Position numbers and translations under genes: made by a program | Assembly (NCBI GenBank): GCA_963969345.1 | Contig: OZ017767.1 | Span: 4,554,739-4,618,738, forward strand | Reading direction: 5' to 3' | Source: Turbatrix aceti | Taxonomy: Eukaryota; Nematoda; Chromadorea; Rhabditida; Panagrolaimidae | Length of the DNA stretch: 64,000 nucleotides | Shown here: piece by piece, positions 44,061 to 53,775 of the stretch | How positions within the stretch are numbered: the first letter of the stretch is position 1 | How the letters are laid out: each line of letters begins with the position of its first letter | Notes under the pieces: generated by a model | What the model was told of the DNA's origin: nothing | Seen by the model: only the letters and a program-made list of their open reading frames with translations | Databases searched by the model: none

Positions 44061-45315
44061 ATGTTGTCACTGGCGAGGACATGCCATCGCCAGCGATGCA
44101 CCACTTCCTGGGTCCTCGCCTCGACCCCATGGCCATGGCGACCGAGGCTTTGCACGAGGCCGACGTGGTCGTCTGCCGCGACAGGGCCCCCGACGGCGAA
44201 GGTCGAGACCAAGCCAGCCAGGTGGTCGGCTGCGACCATCGTCGACGCGGCACCCAAATCAGTCAGGCCTTATCTTAGGCTCATGCGTGCAGATAAGCCT
44301 ATAGGTGAGTTCACCTGCCTCAGGTGACGCTTATATTTCTTCATTAAACACATTTTTGTACTTTCAGGTTTCTGGTTGCTTTACTGGCCTTGCACGTGGT
44401 CCATATCACTGGCCACGGCACCGAGTCACATTCCAGACTTATGGCTGCTGGCACTCTTCGGCACTGGCGCTTTTCTGATGCGTGGTGCCGGCTGTGTAAT
44501 CAATGACCTCTGGGATCACGATTTTGATCGTAAAGTGGAGCGAACCCGGCTGAGACCGCTTGCGAGTGGCGAATTGTCGACAAACCAGGCTGCCGTCTGT
44601 CTGGGAACGCTTCTTTCTGCTTCTCTCGCCATTCTGCTTCAGATGAACGTGCCGACGTGAGTTTTTGGGCGTCAGAAGGCTTTTAAGCTTTCTAAACGTT
44701 GCAGAATAGCACTGGGATTCCTGTCGCTGATACCGGTGGTCACGTATCCGCTTGCGAAGCGTTACACGTACTGGCCGCAGTCCGTGCTAGGGCTCACGTT
44801 CAACTACGGCGCGCTCATGGGTTACACCGCAGCCACCGGCACTATCGATCCTGCCGTTACGCTGCCGCTTTATGCCTCTGCTTTTTGCTGGACTATCGTT
44901 TACGATACCATCTATGCTCATCAGGTGAGTTGAATTGAATCCGTTCTGACGGTTGGGGTTATCATTCATCATTTGCACGTTTCAGGACAAAGAAGACGAC
45001 GTGCTGGTCGGAGTCAAGTCGACTGCATTGCGATTCGGTGAAGACACCCGTATCTGGCTATCGGCGTTCTCGACAGCCATGATCGCGGGCCTCGTCGTGA
45101 CGGGTGTCAACAGCGCGCAGACGTGGCCATACTTTGCGGCAGTCGGCCTCTCGGCAGGTCACCTTGCGTGGCAGCTGCGAACCGTCGACATCAACAATCC
45201 CTCCGATTGCTGGCGCAAGTTTGTGTCAAATCAGTGGATCGGACGTCTCATGCTGGCCGGCATCATTGCGGGCACCCTGTTCAAAGCCGCCTCTTCGACT
45301 GCCCAGGACGCGTGA
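44061..45315 (+). CDS. COQ2: 4-hydroxybenzoate polyprenyltransferase, mitochondrial
   Basis: Exons 44061-44304, 44368-44656, 44705-44924 and 44986-45315 join to 360 residues. The first 65 residues are Arg/Ser/Trp-rich without acids at the start, typical of a mitochondrial presequence. The UbiA core follows, with the first aspartate motif [11 protein letters not shown] (127-137) and the second [13 protein letters not shown] (244-256), plus about eight hydrophobic helices. Reaction: joins the polyprenyl tail to 4-hydroxybenzoate in ubiquinone synthesis at the inner mitochondrial membrane. Both prenyl-diphosphate/Mg sites are intact. It lies close behind TRNT1, which also serves mitochondria. 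A polyadenylation signal lies at 45502. Confidence 0.95.
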
Positions 45316-46981
45316 TGGACACTCGTTCCTCGCTCACAAGTGACCTTACCTCCCCCACCTCATCCGTCGTTCGTCTTCTGCTCCCTTCTTCTCCCAAATC
45401 CGGCAGCGGCTGCTTACGCGCGCCTGCGCCGTCACAGTAGAAATTATATACATTTTGAAAGAAATGATATCTGGTTACGGTAATCAACTTTTGTTTTTCT
45501 TAATAAACTACCAAAATGTACGTAATGGGAACAAAATTTTGTACTTTTTCATGGTTTTTTTAAAACAAAAATACGTCATTTTTGTAAAAAAAATCGTTTT
45601 CCCGCCGAAAACCTGACCCGACATTCGAATGTTCGGGAACTCACCAAAATTGGTAGTGTGTCGCGCCCTAACAAACCCCCCCAATCATAACCGAAGCAGT
45701 GATCATCAGCAAGCACCCTGTCTTTATTTTTTTCCGCGCCGTTTTTCTACTTTTTTTTTGATTCGTTTTGTCATGCTTTCAGTGCACTGCACGTGTTCAC
45801 CTGTGTTCGTTGATCGTTGTCGCTGATTGTAGTCAGTTGAATTTATTCAGGATGATGTTGTGATCTGTTTGGATCCCGTCGTGATGCTCGGCCGCCTTTG
45901 TTGCACGCTGCAGCAGCGTGGTTGTTTTTGTTGCTTTTTTTGCGTGCATTCAATCGAGATTGAACTTTCCTACATTTGGTTGGACGAGGGAGCGAACGAT
46001 CTCTGGTACCGAGTGTTGATGAACACGGCCTGCAAAAAAAGTCCTGTTGCCGAAGGTGACGATGATGATCAGAGTTCGCACTGGGTTGGATCGAGGCAAA
46101 GTTATAAAAGTTGATGATTGCTTTATAAAAATGCTTTTTTTTAGCGCGGTGTAACATAAAATATTATTTTAAAACAATTTTGACATTTACGATTTTTGAC
46201 ATGCTTGATTGAAACATATGTGCCGTGATCTCTCTGATCCGCGGAGCTGCGGTCCGGACAGAATGTGATGTCTGTCTTCTTTGCATAAAAAAAGATTTGG
46301 TAGTTTTTTATTAATTTTGGGCACCTGCCTCCCTGATGTGAGTTGTGCACATGTTTTCCTCGTCTTGGGCAGAGAGCATTCTTCCTCATTCCCTGGCAGT
46401 GAGAGTGAGGGGGTGCCCGGGCCCTGGATCGGGATCGGGATCAGACTGATTGATTGAGATTAGGCCATGCCCCCTGCTGTTTTGTGAATGCAGCCGCAAT
46501 AAAATGCCTCGTAGACAACCGATTTCGTTCATTCTTCTTTCCGAGTCTCAGATAGGAAATACCGGTGAAATAGGTGTTTGGAATCGTTTTTAGGATCCAA
46601 ATTATTTGTTTTTATATTATTCCCCCTTACTTTTCGTCATCTTTCGTAAATTCAACGATTCCCATCAATTTTTGAAAGTCGATACGATGTTTTCTAAATT
46701 GGCCCATTGCGAACGAACTCTGACGACCTTGATCAAGGTGATCATACTCCCCCCCCCCCGCAGGTACTTCTAGCCGTGATTGCGTGTTTTGGTTGACAAA
46801 AGTGCTCCGCAGAAGGCGTGTGTCTCGGCCGCGAGGCCATTGCGGTCAAACGTGCGTGTCGGGGAGGGGGAGGGCGTGTGGATCATGTGAAAACGCATCT
46901 GCATCGACACTGACGCTCCCTTCTTCAAAAAGCGACCCGCCGGGCCCATTTCATTCACGGTTTCCGTTTCAGCAAAAATCC
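45316..46981. other. COQ2 3' region and upstream region of the dehydrogenase gene
   Basis: It contains the COQ2 polyadenylation signal (45502-45507), T-rich stretches and a poly-C run near 46749. A TTTCCGTTTCAG acceptor (46972) lies just before the next ATG. A frame at 45860-46114 is open but has no domain or clear splice sites. Confidence 0.5.
45502..45507 (+). terminator. AATAAA polyadenylation signal, COQ2
   Basis: An AATAAA hexamer lies 186 bases after the COQ2 stop, on the same strand, followed by T-rich sequence. Confidence 0.6.
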
Positions 46982-48164
46982 ATGGTGTGCGAGTGTATTG
47001 CGGCGCTCGTGCTGCTTCCGGTGGCGTATTTCGCCATTCGCTGGCTGATCCTGGAGCGATTCGTTCTGCCAGATCTCGAGAAGCGCGCTGTCTTCGTCAC
47101 CGGCTGTGACACCGGCTTCGGCCGCATGCTGGCTCTCAAACTCGCCCGCGCCGGCATTCCTACGTTCGCCGGATGCTTTGGTGACGCCACTGCCGAATCC
47201 CTGCGCAAAGAAGCCGAGGGTGCTCCCGGAAAGCTCGTCACGCTGCCACTCGACGTCAGCAAGAACGAGTCTGTCAAGGCTGCCGTCGAAACCGTCAAGA
47301 AAGGCCTCGGTCCGAATGAAAGTATGTTAACGGCTGGAATTTCTTCCCTCTTTGGATTCACTTTTCGAGACCATAGTACCACCGCTCCCTGTTTTTTTCC
47401 TATCAGCTCAGCATCGTAAAATTATACGAATGCGCTTCCCTCGTGCTCAGGCAATTTAGAAGTTATTATATTTGTCTTATCACCTCCTTTCAGAACTCTG
47501 GGCCATTGTCAACAACGCTGGAATTCTGCTGTACGAAGGCCCATCGGAGTGGGTGCCGGTGGAGAGCTACAACACGACCTTCAACGTCAACCTCGTCGGC
47601 GTCGTTCGGGTGTGCCAGGCTTTCCTGCCTCTGCTGCGTCAGTCGAAGGGCCGCATCGTGACCGTCGCGTCATGCGCGGGTCGCACCTCACTTTACCCGC
47701 TCTCGTCGTACGCGGTGTCCAAGTTCGCAGTCGAGGCTTTCATGGACAACCTGCGACGCGAAATCGCGAGCTTCGGCATCTCGTGCCACATCCTCGAGCC
47801 CGGCAGATTCAAGACCGACATCCTGAGCTCGACTGGCAAATTCCCCAAATGCGACGCTGCCTACGCCGGCCTGGATGAAGAAGTTCGCTCTGCGTACGGC
47901 GATGCTTACAAGGAAGCCTGCGACGGAGTTTTCCGCGATGCTCTGGACGGCTCGGCGACCCCGCATGTCGAACTCGTCATCGATGCTTACTTCCACGCAG
48001 TCACGGCCCGTTTCCCGAAGCTGCGCTACGTCTGTGGCTGGGACGCCAAGCTGATGATCATTCCGCTCAGCTTCCTGCCCACCGGCCTTCAGGACTACCT
48101 CATCGGCTTCCTCATGACCCAGCCAATTCCTGCAGCTGCCGAGTCCAAGGCCAAGGCTCAGTGA
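46982..48164 (+). CDS. short-chain dehydrogenase/reductase of the retinol/17-beta-hydroxysteroid type
   Basis: Exons 46982-47321 and 47494-48164 join to 336 residues. An N-terminal membrane anchor (AALVLLPVAYFAIRWLIL, about 7-24) precedes the Rossmann fold. The cofactor motif TGCDTGFG is at 40-47, NNAG at 120-123, catalytic Ser 173, and YAVSK at 186-190. All catalytic residues are present. This layout (anchor plus TGCDTGFG) is typical of RDH/HSD17B6/DHRS9-like enzymes that oxidise or reduce retinoids and steroids at the ER membrane with NAD(H). Nematodes have several DHS genes of this kind. The precise substrate cannot be read from the sequence. The next gene begins 238 bases downstream on the same strand. 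Confidence 0.92.
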
Positions 48165-48402
48165 TGTAATCTGGAACTTTTAAGATTTATAATAATTTTG
48201 AATTCTGTGAAGCTTTTAATATTTAGGCTACGGGGTCCAACCGAGCCCAATCTGTAGGATTGCTTTGTTCTTTTTTACCCCTGGCCAGGTGTGAACTGGA
48301 TAATAATAAAAAAAACGAAAAAAAAATCAATATGCTAATTTTGTGGAAACAGGCAGAAGTAAAATCCGATGATTTTGCGCAGTTATTTGGCAGAGTGACA
48401 AA
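48165..48402 (+). promoter_or_regulatory. possible intercistronic region with AATAAA then acceptor
   Basis: After the dehydrogenase stop, an AATAAA (48305-48310) is followed 83 bases later by a TTTGGCAG acceptor (ends 48393), nine bases before the next gene's ATG. This poly(A)-then-trans-splice spacing is like nematode SL2 operons. Confidence 0.5.
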
Positions 48403-49245
48403 ATGATGCCCGTTTTGCCTGTCGTTTTTCTTTTCGTCGCTGTCTACGCCGCAAAGACTAAGGACTACAACGTCTCCCAATACGACCTCGCTGAGCTTGC
48501 GGAATTAACCCGGGCCACCATAAAGGTATGCGACGATAAAGCGATCGAAGACGTAATGTATCCCTTCCTCTTTGGCTGCTTCTACCAACAGTCATTTTTT
48601 TCACACCACAAACAGGGGTCTCTGACGCGTATGTTTATACCCTAAAAATCAACTTCTTTTCTAAAATGACTTTTTGCAGAGTTCAAAATGTGCTGCCATC
48701 TGAAAAAAAACTGCCCAGAAAAGGACGAAATGTGTCTTCCAAAGTTCTGCGAGTGCATCGACATGGTCAACTACGGCCAGCTCCAGGATATCGAAGACAT
48801 GTGCTGGTCCACCCACCTGGAAACCTGTAGAAATGTGCACACCGCCTGGCAGCTGAATCGCGTCGAACTGCTGGCTTCGACGAGTTTCATAAGCATCCAC
48901 GGCCGGAACGTAGCCTTCAGTCGCACCGGCACGGTCTTTTACTTCATCGCGATTTTTCTCTGCTGCTCCCTCACCGCGTTCCTCATGTTCCGAGGCATCA
49001 CCGCGTGCTCGCTGCGCTACGGCAGCAGCCAGAACTCCCTTCCTCCTCAGAATATGAATTCCCTTCCTCCCCAGAATGTGAATCCCCAGTTGAACGTCAT
49101 CCAGATTCCGTATCAGTGGGGTTATCCTATGCCCGAAAATTCAGCCCTACAGCCTGAAACCACGCAACTAGAACCGTCCAGCATGGCTCCGATGTCCTAT
49201 GCAGATCAGAGCGAGATGGCTTCTGTCGCCGATCCAGGCGTCTAA
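48403..49245 (+). CDS. unknown type I membrane protein with Cys-rich ectodomain
   Basis: Exons 48403-48628 and 48680-49245 join to 263 residues. A signal peptide (MMPVLPVVFLFVAVYA) precedes an ectodomain of about 145 residues with about a dozen Cys, including CCHLKKNC and CLPKFCECIDM. One transmembrane helix (VFYFIAIFLCCSLTAFLMF) follows, then a Pro/Gln/Asn-rich cytoplasmic tail holding two copies of NSLPPQN. No family recognised; the layout suggests a receptor or adhesion protein. It lies 238 bases behind the dehydrogenase on the same strand. An AATAAA lies 15 bases after the stop. Confidence 0.75.
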
Positions 49246-49259
49246 AATTCTGTTATGTG

Positions 49260-49285
49260 AATAAACAAACTCGGCCGCCGAGTTT
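49260..49285 (+). terminator. AATAAA plus hairpin and T-run between convergent genes
   Basis: AATAAA (49260-49265) is followed at once by a perfect 9 bp-arm hairpin (49267-49275 with 49277-49285) and a run of T. The hairpin sits between two convergent 3' ends, the membrane-protein gene and UTP11. Confidence 0.6.
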
Positions 49286-49338
49286 TTTTAGATACAAACA
49301 ATCGATTTATGATTGGGCCAATCACACATCCCTGAGAA

Positions 49339-50222
49339 TCACTTTTTGCGATCATATTGCCACTTGTAGACGGCAGCCTGCGTCGGAGTGCCCTTCTGGA
49401 CGCACACCGGTTTGAGCTGACTGCCGCGAGATTCGCCGAGGTCCTTCTTGAGCTGGAGCTTCTGCAGCACGATGGTCAGCTCTCGTTCGCGTTCAACGCG
49501 TTTGCGCAATTCTTTGTACATGGCACGACGCTGGACAGCGGCCGCCTTGATAGCTGCAGTGTCCGGCACGGCTATCGGTCGCTTTTCGATGGCGTCCTTT
49601 GTTAGACGATTGTGCTTGCGTCCCAGCAGGTGAACGTCGGTGTTGAAGTGGGCTGCCGGATCGAAGGTCTTGGCTTCTGATTCTTCGTCGACGAAAATCA
49701 TGTGCTTGTTGATGGGCTCGGGATTGTCGTCTGCGAGGTGCAGGTCGGCCTTGAGTTTCTCGATTTTCTTACGCTCGACGGAGAGTTTGTGTTGCACGTA
49801 TTGCAGATCCCGGGTGCCCTCAAACTGCTGTTGAAGCAAAGTCTCGTCGTCTGAGAACGGTGAAAGTTCTCGATGAATTCCGTTCGACTAAAAAAAATAA
49901 ACGCAATAAGATCAAAGTTGCGTGCAACATGGTGCAAAAAGCCTCACCTGAAGGCGGCTGTTAATCATGTGATGATCAAATTCATCTGGGTTACGTTCAA
50001 GCGCTCGCCGACGAAAGTACTCCAGCTGCTTCTTATTTTCCTCGTTGACACGTGCCCGCTTGATCCAGTCTTTCTTGTGCTCAAGATAGCCGAACTCAGC
50101 GCGGCTCTCGGGCTGAAAGAAAAACAACAAGTAATCAAAAACGTCGATAATACCCGAAACCTTACCTGCGGACGGTCGCGATGGACACGCTGGTTGATCT
50201 TGGCTATCTTGCGCAGCGACAT
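49339..50222 (-). CDS. UTP11: U3 snoRNP-associated protein 11 (SSU processome)
   Basis: Exons 50222-50166, 50112-49948 and 49887-49339 join to 256 residues, the usual length for UTP11. The hallmark block is present: KIAKINQRVHRDRPQ, then FGYLEHKKDWIKRARV and ALERNPDEFDHHMI. The rest is lysine-rich coiled coil ending KWQYDRKK. Known role: part of the small-subunit processome needed for 18S rRNA maturation in the nucleolus. It is divergently transcribed from CLASRP across 226 bases, so the two RNA-processing genes probably share a promoter. Confidence 0.93.
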
Positions 50223-50448
50223 GGTAGAAAGTACGGCTTGATGTAGAGAAAACGGTGAACAATGACTTGAAATGCAGATAAAATGAGACCGAGAGTCCGC
50301 ATGAATTAGGATTCTTCGCAAAACAAGCGCGTTGGCAAAAGGCGACTAATGCCAGGCGTTCTTTTCAACGAAAAAATCTTTTTGTCGACTTCTTTGCGAT
50401 CCAACCAACAACACGACTCGAGTCTGTTTGTTGTTCGTCGTCTTCGAG
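50223..50448. promoter_or_regulatory. bidirectional promoter region UTP11/CLASRP
   Basis: The start codons of two head-to-head genes are 226 bases apart. No TATA-like box is evident. The interval must include both 5' UTRs and the promoters. Confidence 0.6.
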
Positions 50449-52930
50449 ATGTACCATGAAGCGAGGCGCATGGAAAAGGCAATTACCCAGCAGATGAATC
50501 AGGGCATGAAGCGTCGGGATCTCGCCCGGAAGGAAGCTGCCGTTCGCAATGCGGTGTGTTTTTTTGGAGATTTTGTTTCATTTTTTTGTAATAAATTTTA
50601 TGTTCAGATGAAGGATCCCATGTCGCTGCTCATGGTCTCCGGACAACGAATGCGCATTCACAATGATCTCAACGTAACCGACGAAACTGCCAATTTGTAT
50701 GTTTTCTGGGGTTTATACCCCTGACATTGACTTTTTTTTAGAAATAAGTGGCAAGGCGACAGCAGTGTCCTCATCGATCGGTTCGATGCCAGAAATCTTC
50801 TGGATTCCATTCCCGGCAACGTGAAACCTGAGAAAAATCAGATTGCTCCTGCAAAGTAAGTAGAAGACGATCGATGGTTTTGGTTTTGGGGGTGCAACGA
50901 ATAATTTTTTTCAGCGCTGAAGAATTTATCGAGCGGATGGAACTCGATTACGAGCGCTACAAGGATGTCATTTTGGTGGATTTTAAAGGCGAAGACGATG
51001 CCCGTGTGCTACAGAAAATTTCCGCGCCTGAAACGAAGTCCAAGTTTCGGCGCAGTGAGTTCAACAAGAGAATTAAAAAGTTCGTTGGCACAAAAAACGT
51101 AATTTATCATTGACAGTATCGATCTTCCAGAAACACAGCGCCGGCCAACGCAGCTGTCGGCTTTAATTATGCCGCGGACGAAGGACAAGAGCCGGACGAC
51201 GAAAATCCGATTTTCTCAAAACCTGAGTCTTCTGACTCCAGCGAGGGCGAAGACGACGATTTGTTCTGTGAGCTCCTGTCGGGCTTGTCCGCCTTCTAAC
51301 TGGATGCACATTTTTTCAGCCTCGCACGTCGGATCAGCAGTGTTTTCTACAGGGGATTGGCAGCGGCTGGACAAGATCGCGGAGAAGTATCATCTCCCGA
51401 GGGACTCGTTCGGCAAGCTCTTCGACGTCGATAGAGGCGAGGAACTCGACACCGCGAGGCTGACAGAGCTCGAACGCGAGCGCATTGCCCACACTGTCGG
51501 TAGTTTGATTTCAATTACGGTCACTCACGACTTGGAGACCAGCTCTAACCCAGCCGTATTCAGGGAAAAGGGGGCAAGCGAGATAGGGCGCGTCTGAGGG
51601 AGCGCAAGTCGCACATCCTGCGCGACCCTCGCAACGAAGACGCCGTTGCTAGCCTCAGGTCGTTTGCCGAGCGTCGGATGCGGGCCCTCAAGGGCGAAAA
51701 CAGGTGAGTTGGATTGGCCTTTTATGGTTTTTCGAAGATCCAGATTTTTTTTCAGCACTTCGGATTCTGATTCTGACAGCGAAGTTGAAGAAAGAACGTT
51801 CTGTATCGTGTCCGTCGGAGAAGACGAGGCCGTGAGGCCCATGATGACGGATTCAAAGCTCGCACGCATCGAAGAAGTCGCGGCTCTCGCTGCCGAAGAC
51901 GCGGAAAAGTTTGCTGGAGTTAGGAAACTTACGTGAGTATCGGTTTTTTATGCTGAGTCGGCTACGGGGGGTTGTTTCAGGGCTCTGAAGCAGCGCCGCT
52001 CGATGAGCCCTTTTGGCGACAACGACTGGTCGGCTCCGGTAACGGTGCCAAGCTCTGCCGTCAAATTGAATGGCGATGAGGCATCCACGGAATGTAACGT
52101 GCCTAAACCGACGAAGGAAGAAGATCAGAGCGTGCTGAATGACGGCAAAGGCTGGCTGCGATCACGGCTCTCAAAATTGACTGCTGACAGACAGGTGCGA
52201 GTACGGAAGGTGTCGGCTTCCTCCTCCAGCGATTTGGGCAAGAGCGACGACGACGCGCCCGTCGAAATCCGGTCGAGCATGAGTGAGTCCGAAAAAGAGC
52301 GACTGGCCATCGAAAACCGGAAACGCCGCATTCGACGGACCAAGCGGCAGGTGAAGAAGAAGGCCAGCGAGGACAGAAAGTCGGATGCCAGCGATCACGA
52401 GGCGGAAAAAGTGGGTTTTGATTAACTGCGGGCCGCTGAAAAAAATTGTTATGGTCCTTTATCGTTTTCAGGCCGCGGAAGCTGCCAGAAAACTCCGCGA
52501 GCAGCTGCAACAGAGCCTGACAAAAACTCAACGAGAATTGGCTGTCGAGGAGCGAGAAAAAAAGACGCGCTACGAAGAAGAACGCCGCCTCCGCGACAAA
52601 CGTTCGTCCAGCCGATCAGGGTCTCCGGCGTCTGTCAAATCAAGAAACTCGTCTGCCGAGCCCCCATCGCCCAAACACCGTGGGTACCGTCGAAGGCGAC
52701 AGAGACAGTCGGCGTCTTCTTCGTCGGAGGATGACTACTCCCGCAAGCGGGGTCGTTACCGGCGTCGTAGCCGGAGCACTTCCAGAGACCGGGGGCGAAG
52801 ACAATACGATGACAGGCGTTATTACCATTCTCGGCAGCACAGCAGCAGACGCTCCCGATCGAGGAGCCCCGATCGACGCAGCTTTAACGACCGCGACCGA
52901 CGACGGCGTAGGAGCCGTTCGAGGAGCTGA
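50449..52930 (+). CDS. CLASRP: CLK4-associating serine/arginine-rich protein (SWAP2/SFRS16)
   Basis: Ten exons: 50449-50553, 50608-50696, 50742-50855, 50915-51079, 51131-51267, 51320-51495, 51564-51703, 51756-51932, 51981-52410, 52472-52930; 663 residues. The N-terminus matches the SWAP domain of CLASRP: MYHEARRMEK, WQGDSSVLIDRFDAR, then NYERYKDV-like DYERYKDV, and later VGFNYAADEG. The C-terminus is a coiled coil followed by an RS-rich tail (RRSRSRSPDRRSFNDRDRRR). Known role: splicing regulation with CLK kinases in nuclear speckles. Two junctions are uncertain: exon 4 must end at a weak GTTCGT donor, and exon 6 to 7 needs a GTCGGT donor to stay in frame (a better GTAGTT donor four bases on would break it). 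AATAAA at 52957 follows. Confidence 0.9.
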
Positions 52931-53066
52931 TAAATCAGGAGTTAATTTCGAAGCGAATAAAATGTGTTTTTCATTTTTTGGTGGGGGACGCGTAAAAGGG
53001 TTTCTGACCCCAGATTATTTATGAATTAAAAAAAGTCAGTCGGTTGATCGCCTCTCTTCTCAGATC
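52931..53066 (+). promoter_or_regulatory. intercistronic region CLASRP-MRPS11 with AATAAA and acceptor
   Basis: AATAAA (52957-52962) lies 27 bases after the CLASRP stop. A TCTTCTCAG acceptor (ends 53063) lies 100 bases further, three bases before the MRPS11 ATG. This is close to the standard geometry of a nematode operon junction. Confidence 0.65.
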
Positions 53067-53713
53067 ATGCTCCAACGATTGACCCTGCTCGGCAGAGGCC
53101 TATGGGCTTCCGTGCCTTCCGCGGGGCTGCAAACCTCGGCGGTGGCCGCGAAGGGCATTCGCGACGTGCACAGAACCGGGCTCAAGTTTGTCACCGGCGA
53201 AACATCGGCGTTTGAGGGCACTACAGGTGCTGAAAGGTGAGGGTTTTTGTTTTCATTGACCTGTAATTGACTCCTATTTTCAGCTACGTGGCGGTCAACT
53301 CGAAAAACATGGACCAGTACCTGCCGAAGCCGGAAACAATGAAACAGGCGTTCAACGGCACACCCTTCGAAGAACTCCCGCTCGTGTACATCAAGGCGTC
53401 GAAGAACAACACGCTGATCCACGCGACAGACTACAAGTTCAATTACATCACGTACACGTCGTGTCGCATGGAAGGATTCAAGAACGCGCGAAAGAAGACC
53501 AACATCGCCGGCCAGACGACCGGAGTCGCCGCGGGACAACGTCTGCTTCGACGCGGCATCAATACGGTGCGCGTCGTCGTCAAAGGCCTCGGCCCGGGTC
53601 GCATGACCTCCGTGCAGGGCCTCGCGACCGCGGGTGTCAACGTTGTTTCCATTACGGATCGCACGAGACTCATCGAGCTCGGACCCCGGCCCCGCAAGAT
53701 CCGCAGAGTCTAG
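53067..53713 (+). CDS. MRPS11: mitochondrial small-subunit ribosomal protein uS11m
   Basis: Exons 53067-53236 and 53284-53713 join to 199 residues. A basic, Ser/Ala-rich presequence (MLQRLTLLGRGLWASVPSAG) is followed by the uS11 fold: IKASKNNTLIHATD, then GFKNARKKTNIAGQTTG, VVVKGLGPGRMTSVQGL and the conserved SITDRTRLIELGPRPRKIRR end. It acts in the platform of the mitochondrial 28S subunit near the mRNA exit site. It follows CLASRP by 136 bases on the same strand. Its stop lies only 62 bases from the stop of the convergent K2P gene. Confidence 0.95.
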
Positions 53714-53775
53714 ACAATAGCGTGAGTAGCTTGTTTTTTGTTATTTTCCCCTCGAGAAATACAGAAAATTTGAGA

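Noticed and set aside
45860..46114. 84-codon plus-strand frame
   Set aside because: No family, no supported start or splice sites, no polyadenylation signal; isolated.
46784..47419. 211-codon frame starting upstream of the dehydrogenase
   Set aside because: It reads through the acceptor before the true ATG and into the intron; only the part from 46982 to 47321 is coding.
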